Shown: positions 26,478-33,142 of the stretch, in pieces | How the letters are laid out: every line of letters starts with the position of its first letter | Position numbering within the stretch: the first letter of the stretch is position 1 | NCBI RefSeq assembly: GCF_000190695.1 | Contig: NZ_GL870929.1 | Location: 2,112,184-2,176,183, forward strand | Length of the DNA stretch: 64,000 bases | Reading direction: 5' to 3' | From: Kingella denitrificans ATCC 33394 | Lineage (GTDB): Bacteria > Pseudomonadota > Gammaproteobacteria > Burkholderiales > Neisseriaceae | Notes under the pieces: model-generated | What the model saw: the letters and a program-made list of their open reading frames with translations, nothing else | Database searches by the model: none | What the model was told of the DNA's origin: nothing | Program-made: the position numbers and the translations under genes

Positions 26478-28331
26478 ATGTATTTGACGCGAATCGCATT
26501 CAACGGCATTGCAGGCATTGCCGTCGCTATTTTGTCCGCCTGTGCCGCACAGCAAAAACCGGTGGAGCTGAAACCCGAACCGGCCACCGCACAGCAGCCA
26601 ATGACCGGCGTGCAGGCTTTGCAACGCCCGAGTGAAACACCCGATAAAATCGTGAACGATTTCTATCGTTTCGACAGTATGCAGGCTGCCGCCAAAAATG
26701 GTGCCGATGCCCAAGTGGCGCAATTCTTGTCCACCGCACAGCCGAGCGCGATGACGGAAAGCATCCGCACGGCGTGGCTGAAAAACTTGGGCACGCGCGG
26801 CGACGTGGCGCAATTCCGCCAGCAATACGCCTTGCTGCCGGAAGCTGGGCGCGATACCGAAACCAAATGCTATGCTGCCGCGTTCGGCATCGAGCAAAAC
26901 AGCCGCTTGGTCAACGATGTGTTGGAAAGCGGCGATAAATTGAGTGCAGGCTGCTTTTTGCTGCTGCAAAAAAATATCGGCAGCGTGAACCAGAGCCGTG
27001 CTTGGCGGCGCGTGCGCATTTTATTGGCGGCCGACCAGGTGGCTTATGCCCGCACGTTGGCGGCGGCCTTGGGCAGCCCGTTGGAAAACACGGACGGCGC
27101 GGGTGCGCAGGAAAACCAGTTGCGCAGCGTCATCAGCACCGCGGCACAGAAAACGCCGCAGGCATCGGCCGTGCGTTTGCAGCAGATGGCAGGCAGCCTG
27201 ACCGGCGAACAGGCAGGCTTCGGCTGGGGCGTGTTGGCCACCGCTTATGCGAAAGACCAGCAGTTTGACCAAGCGCTGGCCTTATACGCTCAGGCCGACC
27301 GCTCGCAACTGACGCAGGAACATTTCGACTGGTTCGCCCGTTCTGCCTTGCGCGGAAAACATTGGCAGACCTTGGACAGCGTGATTGCCAGCATGCCCGA
27401 ATCCGGCCAGCGCGATGCGACATGGCTGTATTGGCGCGGCCGTGCCCTGGCGGCACAGGGGCATTCGGCAGAGGCGCAGGCACTTTATCGCCAAGCGGTG
27501 CAAACCGGCCGTAATTTCTATGCGGTGCTGGCCACCGAGGAGCTGGGTCAGCGGATTTCCACGCAGAACAATGTTGCCCAAGCCAGCGCGGCACAGGTTG
27601 AGCAAATCAGCAAAGACGGCGCGGTGCACCGTGCGTTGAGCCTGTTCCACACCAGCCTGCAAAACCAAGACTGGAAGATGCGCCGCCAAGCGCAAAACGA
27701 ATGGCGTTATGCCACGCGCGAGATGAACGAGCCGACATTGCTGGCCGCCGCGCAGTTGGCCTATAACCACCAGTTTTATGAAATGGCGATTTATAGCGCC
27801 GACAAAACCAACAATCTGCTGAACTACCATCTGCGCTATATCACGCCTTACCGCGATTTAGTGCAGACCTACAGCCGCCAGCACGGCGTGGATGCTGCGT
27901 GGGTATACGGATTGATTCGCCAAGAAAGCCGTTTTGTGATGGGCGCGCAATCCAGCGTGGGCGCACAGGGTCTGATGCAGGTAATGCCGGCCACGGCACG
28001 TGAAATTGCCCGTAAAATCGGCATGGACAGCCAACAGTTATACACCATGGACGGCAATATCCGCATGGGGACGTGGTATATGGCCGATGCGCGCAGCCGC
28101 CTGCAAAACAACGAAGTGCTGGCCACGGCGGGCTACAACGCAGGGCCGGGAAGGGCGCGCAAATGGCAGGGCAGCGCCATGGAAGGCGCGATTTATGCCG
28201 AGACGATTCCGTTCTCCGAAACGCGCGATTACGTGAAAAAAGTGATGACCAACGCAGTGTATTACGCCAGCATTATGCAGCAGCCGAACACATCGCTGAA
28301 ACAGCGCATGGGCACGGTTCCGGGGCGTTAA
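26478..28331 (+). CDS. Soluble lytic murein transglycosylase, lipoprotein (LtgA/Slt70-like)
   Basis: 617 residues from ATG 26478, which has TTGGA seven bases upstream; an ATG at 26460 has none. A lipoprotein signal ends in 'ILSACAAQQ', so Cys is lipidated and the protein anchored in the outer membrane. A long alpha-helical superhelix domain is followed by the SLT domain with the catalytic Glu in 'YGLIRQESRFVMGAQSSVGAQGLMQVMP' and 'NIRMGTWYM', 'AGYNAGPGRARKW'. It cleaves peptidoglycan to 1,6-anhydro-muropeptides. Close to neisserial LtgA. A single DUS ('GAGCFLL') lies in the helical domain. Confidence 0.93.
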   Translation: MYLTRIAFNGIAGIAVAILSACAAQQKPVELKPEPATAQQPMTGVQALQRPSETPDKIVNDFYRFDSMQAAAKNGADAQVAQFLSTAQPSAMTESIRTAWLKNLGTRGDVAQFRQQYALLPEAGRDTETKCYAAAFGIEQNSRLVNDVLESGDKLSAGCFLLLQKNIGSVNQSRAWRRVRILLAADQVAYARTLAAALGSPLENTDGAGAQENQLRSVISTAAQKTPQASAVRLQQMAGSLTGEQAGFGWGVLATAYAKDQQFDQALALYAQADRSQLTQEHFDWFARSALRGKHWQTLDSVIASMPESGQRDATWLYWRGRALAAQGHSAEAQALYRQAVQTGRNFYAVLATEELGQRISTQNNVAQASAAQVEQISKDGAVHRALSLFHTSLQNQDWKMRRQAQNEWRYATREMNEPTLLAAAQLAYNHQFYEMAIYSADKTNNLLNYHLRYITPYRDLVQTYSRQHGVDAAWVYGLIRQESRFVMGAQSSVGAQGLMQVMPATAREIARKIGMDSQQLYTMDGNIRMGTWYMADARSRLQNNEVLATAGYNAGPGRARKWQGSAMEGAIYAETIPFSETRDYVKKVMTNAVYYASIMQQPNTSLKQRMGTVPGR

Positions 28332-28367
28332 AAAGCAGCCTGCACCTTTTAATTGAGGAAAATTAAA

Positions 28368-29021
28368 ATGAAATTATATGTTTACGACCATTGCCCGTTC
28401 TGCACACGCGCCCGTATGGCGGCGGCGTTGCGCGGCGTGGCCACCGAATTGGTGTACCTGCCCAACGACGATGAGGACACGCCCATCCGTCTGATTGGCG
28501 CGAAACAACTGCCCATTTTGCAAAAAGAAGACGGCAGCCACATGGGCGAAAGTTTGGACATCGTACGTTATTTTTACCGCCAAGACAGCAGCGCGCTGGA
28601 TGAAGCCGTCCGCCCCGAAATTCAGGCGTGGGTAGAGGCATTTGGCGATTGGGGCTACCGCTTGATTATGCCGCGCGATGTGCAGTTGGACTTGCCCGAG
28701 TTTGCCGCTGAATCGTCCGTTGCCTATTTCAAAGGCAAAAAAGAAGCGTGGCTGGAGGCTTCGTTTGAGCAATTATTGCAGGAAACGCCGCGCTATCTGG
28801 CGCAGGCGCAGGAAGCATTGCGTGCGCTGGACGGCCTGATTGCGCCGAACGCGGACTATGTGAACGGCAAGCATTTGAGCATGGAAGACATCCTCGTCTT
28901 CCCGCTGCTGCGTAATTTGAGCATGGTGAAAGGCGCGGCCTATCCCGACAATGTGGCGCATTATGTGCGTACCATGTCGCAGGCGACCCAAATCCCGCTG
29001 TTTTTTGACCGCGCGGTTTAA
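28368..29021 (+). CDS. grxB: Glutaredoxin 2
   Basis: 217 residues, the size of E. coli Grx2, which is a GST-fold glutaredoxin. The redox site is C9-P-F-C12 near the N-terminus ('VYDHCPFCTRARM'); 'KQLPILQKEDGSHMGESLDIVRY' is the glutathione-binding TVP-like loop; the C-terminal helical domain completes the GST fold. The start at 28368 is chosen over an ATG five codons upstream because GAGG lies eight bases before it and the conserved MKLYVYDHCPFC follows. Confidence 0.95.
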   Translation: MKLYVYDHCPFCTRARMAAALRGVATELVYLPNDDEDTPIRLIGAKQLPILQKEDGSHMGESLDIVRYFYRQDSSALDEAVRPEIQAWVEAFGDWGYRLIMPRDVQLDLPEFAAESSVAYFKGKKEAWLEASFEQLLQETPRYLAQAQEALRALDGLIAPNADYVNGKHLSMEDILVFPLLRNLSMVKGAAYPDNVAHYVRTMSQATQIPLFFDRAV

Positions 29022-29032
29022 GTCGTCAAATG

Positions 29033-29082
29033 AAAGTGCAGGCTGCTTTGAACGGATATTCAAAAGCAGCCTGCACTTTTTA
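29033..29082. terminator. Bidirectional DUS hairpin between convergent genes
   Basis: AAAGTGCAGGCTGCTTTGAA...TTCAAAAGCAGCCTGCACTTTTT lies between grxB (+) and the minus-strand gene ending at 29096, with A/T runs on both sides. Confidence 0.7.
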
Positions 29083-29095
29083 TGGCCGATGTGTT

Positions 29096-29527
29096 TTACC
29101 GCACGCGGTTTAAGCCCAGCGCATAGGTTTGCCCGTTGCGCCAAGCGAACCACCAATATAGGCGCATGTTCGGATTATCGGGCTTGCTCATGCGGCAGAA
29201 GGCAAATGCTTTATTGTGGATGCACGCCATCGGCATGGCTCGGAGTTCGGCAGGCAGCAGGGCTTTCCATTCGCGCACTTTTTGTGCGGGGGAAGTTTGC
29301 AGGCGGCATTCGCCCGTGCCTTGGCACACCGGCATCCACTCGCCATCGCCGAATTTTCCGTCCATCACCCATTGCGTGCCGCGCTGGTAATAACGCATCT
29401 GCATTTGTGTGGGCTTTTGGTCTTTGTCCAGCTGCACATAGTCGCCGGCATCGGATGCGTCCAAGCCGGCCGCGAACGCGCTGCCGGACAGAGCCAGCCA
29501 CAAAGCCATGATTTTGGCAATTTTCAT
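29096..29527 (-). CDS. Exported hypothetical protein
   Basis: 143 residues. The N-terminus MKIAKIMALWLALSGSAFA is a signal peptide, with cleavage likely after residue 19. Four cysteines ('MPVCQGTGECRL', 'MACIHNK', 'AFCRMS') suggest disulphides in the periplasm. I do not recognise the family. The start has GGAGATTATT upstream. It is transcribed toward grxB, alone. Confidence 0.75.
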   Translation of the reverse strand: MKIAKIMALWLALSGSAFAAGLDASDAGDYVQLDKDQKPTQMQMRYYQRGTQWVMDGKFGDGEWMPVCQGTGECRLQTSPAQKVREWKALLPAELRAMPMACIHNKAFAFCRMSKPDNPNMRLYWWFAWRNGQTYALGLNRVR

Positions 29528-29590
29528 AATAATCTCCGAAGATAGGGAAAACCACGGTTCGTGCCTGCCGTTATGTGGGTTTCCGTTGAT

Positions 29591-29630
29591 AAAAGTGCAG
29601 GCTGCTTTTGGGCAGGCAGAAGCAGCCTGC
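29591..29630. repeat. DUS pair upstream of the exported protein
   Basis: GTGCAGGCTGCTTTTGGGC...AGAAGCAGCCTGC; the right arm is slightly decayed. It lies between the start of the exported protein and the stop of the NERD gene, so it probably terminates the latter. Confidence 0.55.
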
Positions 29631-29666
29631 GGGGTGTTTTTATCTGTATTGGCGAATCACTCCGCA

Positions 29667-30632
29667 CTATGAACCGGCCTTATATTTCCGCTGGCAGTCG
29701 AAGCAATATACCCTGCCGTGGAAACGGACTTTGTTGTTCCAGCAGAAATCGGCAACGTTTTGGCTGACAGTTTTTTTGCAGTCGGCGCAGAACAGACGCA
29801 TCGGTTTGGTGGGTTCTGCCGTGGCGGCAGGGGGTGCAGGCTGCTTTTTGGGGATGTTTGCGGGCGGGGGCGTTTGTTCGGACGGCATATCGGGAATGCC
29901 GAAACGGGCTTTCCAATTCTTCTTCGCCGGCGTATGCAAATCCGCCAGATTTTCGGCGAGAATTTGTAGCGTTTCCGTTGAAATCAATTTATTGACGCTG
30001 CTGAAGGTATGCAGAAAGTTTTCTTCTTTTAAATCTTGGTCTCTGCGTTTAAGCAGTTGCTCCACCTTGATAATTCTGTCCATACCGTCCACTTTTTTAC
30101 TGTTTTTCGGGCGGCGGATGGCGGATGTATTGGCAATCAGAATCAGGCTGTGCAGCGAGGGTTTCATGCGGAAGCCCAAGCGGGTGGGCAGGTTGATTTC
30201 GCCGCTGTTGAACAGGCGCTGCAGCAGCAGGATGTGGCGGTTGTTCTGCTCGATGGGCGATTCGATGGCATAAGGTTTGCCTTGGGAATAGCGGTAAAAT
30301 TCGCCGTGCTCGTTGAAGCCGATACCTTCGGCAAAACGCTTGCTTTCGCACACATAGATTTCCAGAAAACGGTTGATGAGCAGGTGGTCGATTTGCGCGG
30401 CGTGGCCTTCAAATTCCAAGCGCAAGTCGTGGATGACCGCCCATTTATGGCTGTTTTCGTAATGGAAGTTGATTTGGAATGCGGCATCGGTTTCGCCTTT
30501 GATGCCGGATTGGATGTTGCGGATTTCCTGCCGGATTTGCTGCTTGGTATCGGCATTGACATGCGGCAGGGCAAGCAGGGCGTTGAGTTCGTCAAGGTCG
30601 CTTTGGCGGCTGTCGGCTTCTTTAATCAGCAT
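29667..30632 (-). CDS. NERD domain protein with C-terminal zinc ribbon
   Basis: 321 residues from 30632 (MLIKEADSRQSD). NERD (nuclease-related domain) features at about 40-160: 'GIKGETDAAFQINFHY', 'HAAQIDHLLINRFLEIYVCESKRF'. The Asp-His and later acidic/Lys residues are those of restriction-like nuclease folds. The C-terminus has C-x2-C...C-x2-C ('LFCADCKK', 'YCFDCQRKY'), a zinc ribbon. A DUS in the linker reads 'KKQPAPPA'. Function unknown, perhaps DNA processing. Just upstream lies DNA with foreign DUS dialects. Confidence 0.82.
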   Translation of the reverse strand: MLIKEADSRQSDLDELNALLALPHVNADTKQQIRQEIRNIQSGIKGETDAAFQINFHYENSHKWAVIHDLRLEFEGHAAQIDHLLINRFLEIYVCESKRFAEGIGFNEHGEFYRYSQGKPYAIESPIEQNNRHILLLQRLFNSGEINLPTRLGFRMKPSLHSLILIANTSAIRRPKNSKKVDGMDRIIKVEQLLKRRDQDLKEENFLHTFSSVNKLISTETLQILAENLADLHTPAKKNWKARFGIPDMPSEQTPPPANIPKKQPAPPAATAEPTKPMRLFCADCKKTVSQNVADFCWNNKVRFHGRVYCFDCQRKYKAGS

Positions 30633-30674
30633 GGTTCGGGCTTTCTTTCGGACAAAAGGACAAATCGGGGGGTT

Positions 30675-30686
30675 TTCAGACGGCCT
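30675..30686 (-). repeat. Neisseria-type DUS (AG-DUS dialect)
   Basis: TTCAGACGGCCT is the reverse complement of AGGCCGTCTGAA, the Neisseria AG-DUS. I saw no other copy in the window. Confidence 0.8.
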
Positions 30687-30721
30687 CAAAAGCCGCCCGG
30701 CATTCGGTCGGGGGTGTCTGT

Positions 30722-30856
30722 CTATACCCCTTCTTCATTAAATATCTTACGCGGCTGCAATACCGTTTCGCCGGCAAATTGTTGTAAAACCGGAGTCAGC
30801 AAAGTGGATTCCCAGTCGGCAAACTGTTCCAAGATAATAACGGCGACAGTTTTCAT
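30722..30856 (-). pseudogene. N-terminal remnant of a DJ-1/PfpI family protein
   Basis: A 44-codon frame from ATG 30856 to TAG 30722. 'KTVAVIILEQFADWESTLL' is the typical first strand-helix unit of DJ-1/PfpI (glutamine-amidotransferase-like) proteins, which are normally about 180-200 residues. The catalytic Cys region is absent, so this is a truncated relic. It is flanked by Neisseria-type and Eikenella-type DUS, which points to import by transformation followed by decay. Confidence 0.65.
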
Positions 30857-30889
30857 TGCATTTTCCTTTTCCGGTTTAAAAACGGTTTC

Positions 30890-30928
30890 AGGCTACCTGA
30901 AAAACCTTTTATCGTTTTCAGGTAGCCT
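30890..30928. terminator. Inverted pair of Eikenella-type DUS
   Basis: AGGCTACCTGAA (30890-30901) and its reverse complement TTCAGGTAGCCT (30917-30928) flank a 15-base loop. This is the AG-eikDUS dialect, not the window's own. It sits between the PfpI remnant and the stop of the SemiSWEET gene and can terminate the latter. Confidence 0.75.
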
Positions 30929-30963
30929 TTACGATGACGATTACGCTACCGCGTCGGTTGTTT

Positions 30964-31230
30964 TTAAAGTGCAGTCAGAAAAGTCAAAGAACCCAATATC
31001 ACGCCAACCGCATTGGGCACAATCAAAATCCAGTCTTTTTTGGGTTCTTTACTCCAACCATATAAAACCCAAATCAAACAGGATACTGCCGCAAACAGAG
31101 GTTGCCATGGTTGCGCCTTTGCTCCATCCAAATTGGCGATAATTTGGGGAATATAGGCGATGAATACAAAAATCCCGATTGCCGCGCCTATGCTTCCGAT
31201 AAAAGTATTGAATTTTTTCTTGCTTATCAT
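30964..31230 (-). CDS. SemiSWEET family sugar transporter
   Basis: 88 residues with three hydrophobic helices, the size of bacterial SemiSWEETs, which dimerise to make a sugar channel. 'IAYIPQIIANL' is the PQ-loop, and 'AVSCLIWVLYGWSKEPKKDWILIVPNAVGVILGS' carries the conserved Trp/Asn pocket. The start at 31230 has AAGGA nine bases upstream. It is AT-richer than its neighbours, preceded by a perfect sigma70 promoter and an insertion-sequence-like end, and followed by a foreign-dialect DUS pair. These are signs of recent acquisition. Confidence 0.9.
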   Translation of the reverse strand: MISKKKFNTFIGSIGAAIGIFVFIAYIPQIIANLDGAKAQPWQPLFAAVSCLIWVLYGWSKEPKKDWILIVPNAVGVILGSLTFLTAL

Positions 31231-31258
31231 GAATAAGTATCCTTTCTCAAAAACTATT

Positions 31259-31287
31259 ATTATACAGCCAGTTATATAGTGTGTCAA
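31259..31287 (-). promoter_or_regulatory. Consensus sigma70 promoter of the SemiSWEET gene
   Basis: Minus strand: TTGACA (31282-31287), 17 bases, TATAAT (31259-31264). Both hexamers are perfect; the strongest promoter seen in the window. Confidence 0.85.
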
Positions 31288-31390
31288 TATTGCTGCCGAA
31301 ATAAAGGCTTACCGAACAATGGCTTGACCGGCTGTGGAGCAAATATTGATACCCGCGCGGTTTCCTGTAGGAAATCGTTGCGCTGTTTAC

Positions 31391-31417
31391 ACTTTTCCTA
31401 ACTATCTAGGACAGCCC
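31391..31417 (-). mobile_element. Solo insertion-sequence end, IS1595/IS1016-like
   Basis: On the minus strand GGGCTGTCCTAGATAGTTAGG reads like the terminal repeat I recall for neisserial IS1595/IS1016-type elements (GGGCTGTCCTAGATAACTAGG). No transposase and no second end were found nearby, so at most a remnant. Confidence 0.45.
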
Positions 31418-31431
31418 TTTTTTTAATCGAC

Positions 31432-31470
31432 AGGCTGCCTGAAATCCGAAAATCTGTTTTCAGGCAGCCT
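31432..31470 (-). terminator. Inverted pair of Simonsiella-type DUS, terminator of gatB
   Basis: AGGCTGCCTGAA (31432-31443) and TTCAGGCAGCCT (31459-31470) flank a 15-base loop, 10 bases past the gatB stop. AGGCTGCCTGAA is the AG-simDUS dialect. Confidence 0.7.
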
Positions 31471-31479
31471 GCACTTTAT

Positions 31480-32910
31480 TTACCCCAACTTCGCTTTAAT
31501 CAGTTCCTGCACCTGCGCGGGATTCGCCTTGCCTTTGCTGGCCTTCATCACTTGTCCCACAATCGCATTCAGGGCTTTTTCGTTGCCGGATTTAAATTGC
31601 TCCACGGCTTTGGCATTGTTGGCCAGCACTTCGTCCACCATCGCTTCAATCGCGCCGGTATCGGTCATTTGCTGCAAGCCGTGTTTTTCGATGATTTCAG
31701 CAATAGTGGCTTCGGGTTCCGCCCACATGGCTTCAAAGGCTTTTTTCGCCAACTTGCTGCTTAATGTGCCGTCGGCGATTTTGCCTACCAACGCGGCGAG
31801 GCGTGGGGCGGTAATCGGGCTGTCGGCAAGTTCCATGCCTTCTTTGTTCAGCGTGGCGGCGAGTTCGCCGTTCATCCAGTTGGCAGTCAGCTTGCCTTGT
31901 CCGCTGGTTTTGGCGGCTTCTTCAAAATAGGCAGCCTGCACGCGGCCGGCAGTGAGCAGGCGCGCGTCGTATTCGGACACGCCGTAATCCGCCACGAAAC
32001 GCGCCGCCATTTCTTTCGGCAGCTCGGGCATTTCTTCTTTGGCTTTTTGCAACTGGCCGTCTGAAATGATGACGGGCAGCAAATCGGGGTCGGGGAAGTA
32101 ACGGTAGTCATGCGCGTCTTCTTTCAAACGCATCACGCGGGTTTCGCCTTTTTCCGGGTCGAACAGCATGGTTGCCTGCTGCACTTTGCCGCCGTCTTCC
32201 AAAATCTCGATTTGCGCTTCCACCTCGTAATTAATCGCCTGCTCCAAGAAACGGAAGGAATTGAGGTTTTTAATCTCGCGGCGCGTGCCGAATTCCGCTT
32301 GACCTTTCGGACGCACGGATACGTTGGCATCAACGCGGAACGAGCCTTCCGCCATATTGCCGTCGCAGATGTCCAGCCAGGTCACCAGGCTGTGTAAGGC
32401 TTTGGCGTAGGCAACGGCTTCGGCGGCGGAGCGCATTTCGGGTTCCGATACGACTTCCAACAGCGGCGTGCCGGCGCGGTTCAGGTCGATACCGGTTGCA
32501 CCGTTCAAGCCTTCATGCACGGATTTGCCCGCATCTTCTTCCATGTGCGCGCGGGTTACATTGATGGTTTTCACATCGTCGCCGACTACGATTTCCAATT
32601 TGCCGTGTTCTACAATTGGTAAATCCAACTGGCTGATTTGATAGCCTTTTGGCAAGTCGGGATAGAAGTAGTTTTTACGGTCGAACACGTTTTTCTGATT
32701 GATTTTCGCATCCAAAGCCAAGCCTAATTTGATGGCTTTTTCAACGACTTCGCGGTTCATTACCGGCAGTACGCCCGGCAGTGCGCATTCCACCACGCTG
32801 GCGTGCGCATTGGGTTCCGCACCGAACGCAGTCGATGCGCCGCTGAAGATTTTGGATTGGGTGTTGAGCTGGACGTGGATTTCCAGTCCGATTACGGTTT
32901 CCCAGGTCAT
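31480..32910 (-). CDS. gatB: Aspartyl/glutamyl-tRNA amidotransferase subunit B
   Basis: 476 residues. GatB is the tRNA-binding kinase/transamidase subunit of GatCAB, which converts Glu-tRNA(Gln) and Asp-tRNA(Asn) to the amide forms. The start at 32910, 'MTWETVIGLEIHVQLNTQSKIFSG', is the conserved N-terminus; an upstream start is not. 'YFYPDLPKGYQISQLDLPI' and 'DLNRAGTPLLEVVSEPEMRS' are GatB core motifs, and a C-terminal YqeY-like domain follows. gatA and gatC are not in the window. AAAGA upstream. Confidence 0.96.
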   Translation of the reverse strand: MTWETVIGLEIHVQLNTQSKIFSGASTAFGAEPNAHASVVECALPGVLPVMNREVVEKAIKLGLALDAKINQKNVFDRKNYFYPDLPKGYQISQLDLPIVEHGKLEIVVGDDVKTINVTRAHMEEDAGKSVHEGLNGATGIDLNRAGTPLLEVVSEPEMRSAAEAVAYAKALHSLVTWLDICDGNMAEGSFRVDANVSVRPKGQAEFGTRREIKNLNSFRFLEQAINYEVEAQIEILEDGGKVQQATMLFDPEKGETRVMRLKEDAHDYRYFPDPDLLPVIISDGQLQKAKEEMPELPKEMAARFVADYGVSEYDARLLTAGRVQAAYFEEAAKTSGQGKLTANWMNGELAATLNKEGMELADSPITAPRLAALVGKIADGTLSSKLAKKAFEAMWAEPEATIAEIIEKHGLQQMTDTGAIEAMVDEVLANNAKAVEQFKSGNEKALNAIVGQVMKASKGKANPAQVQELIKAKLG

Positions 32911-33048
32911 AAGGGGTCTTTCTTTATCAAGTGTTGTTCGGGGTTGCAGGCTGCCTGAACATATCGGCACGAAGCCATTGTCTGTGCATTCTTGAAAACG
33001 GCAGTTGTCATGATTTCATCGTTTTTTCGCTTGGCGGCCGGTAAAGTC

Positions 33049-33089
33049 CGTGCAGGCTGCTTTTTGCCGTTTTCAAAAGCAGCCTGCAC
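33049..33089. terminator. DUS inverted pair between gatB and the Pat-like gene
   Basis: CGTGCAGGCTGCTTTTTGCCG...AAAAGCAGCCTGCACG, 54 bases past the stop of the minus-strand acetyltransferase gene; likely its terminator. Confidence 0.55.
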
Positions 33090-33142
33090 GTTGATGTGTG
33101 CCGCGTGGCCAACCATGCGGATTTTAACATTGATGGGCGCGA

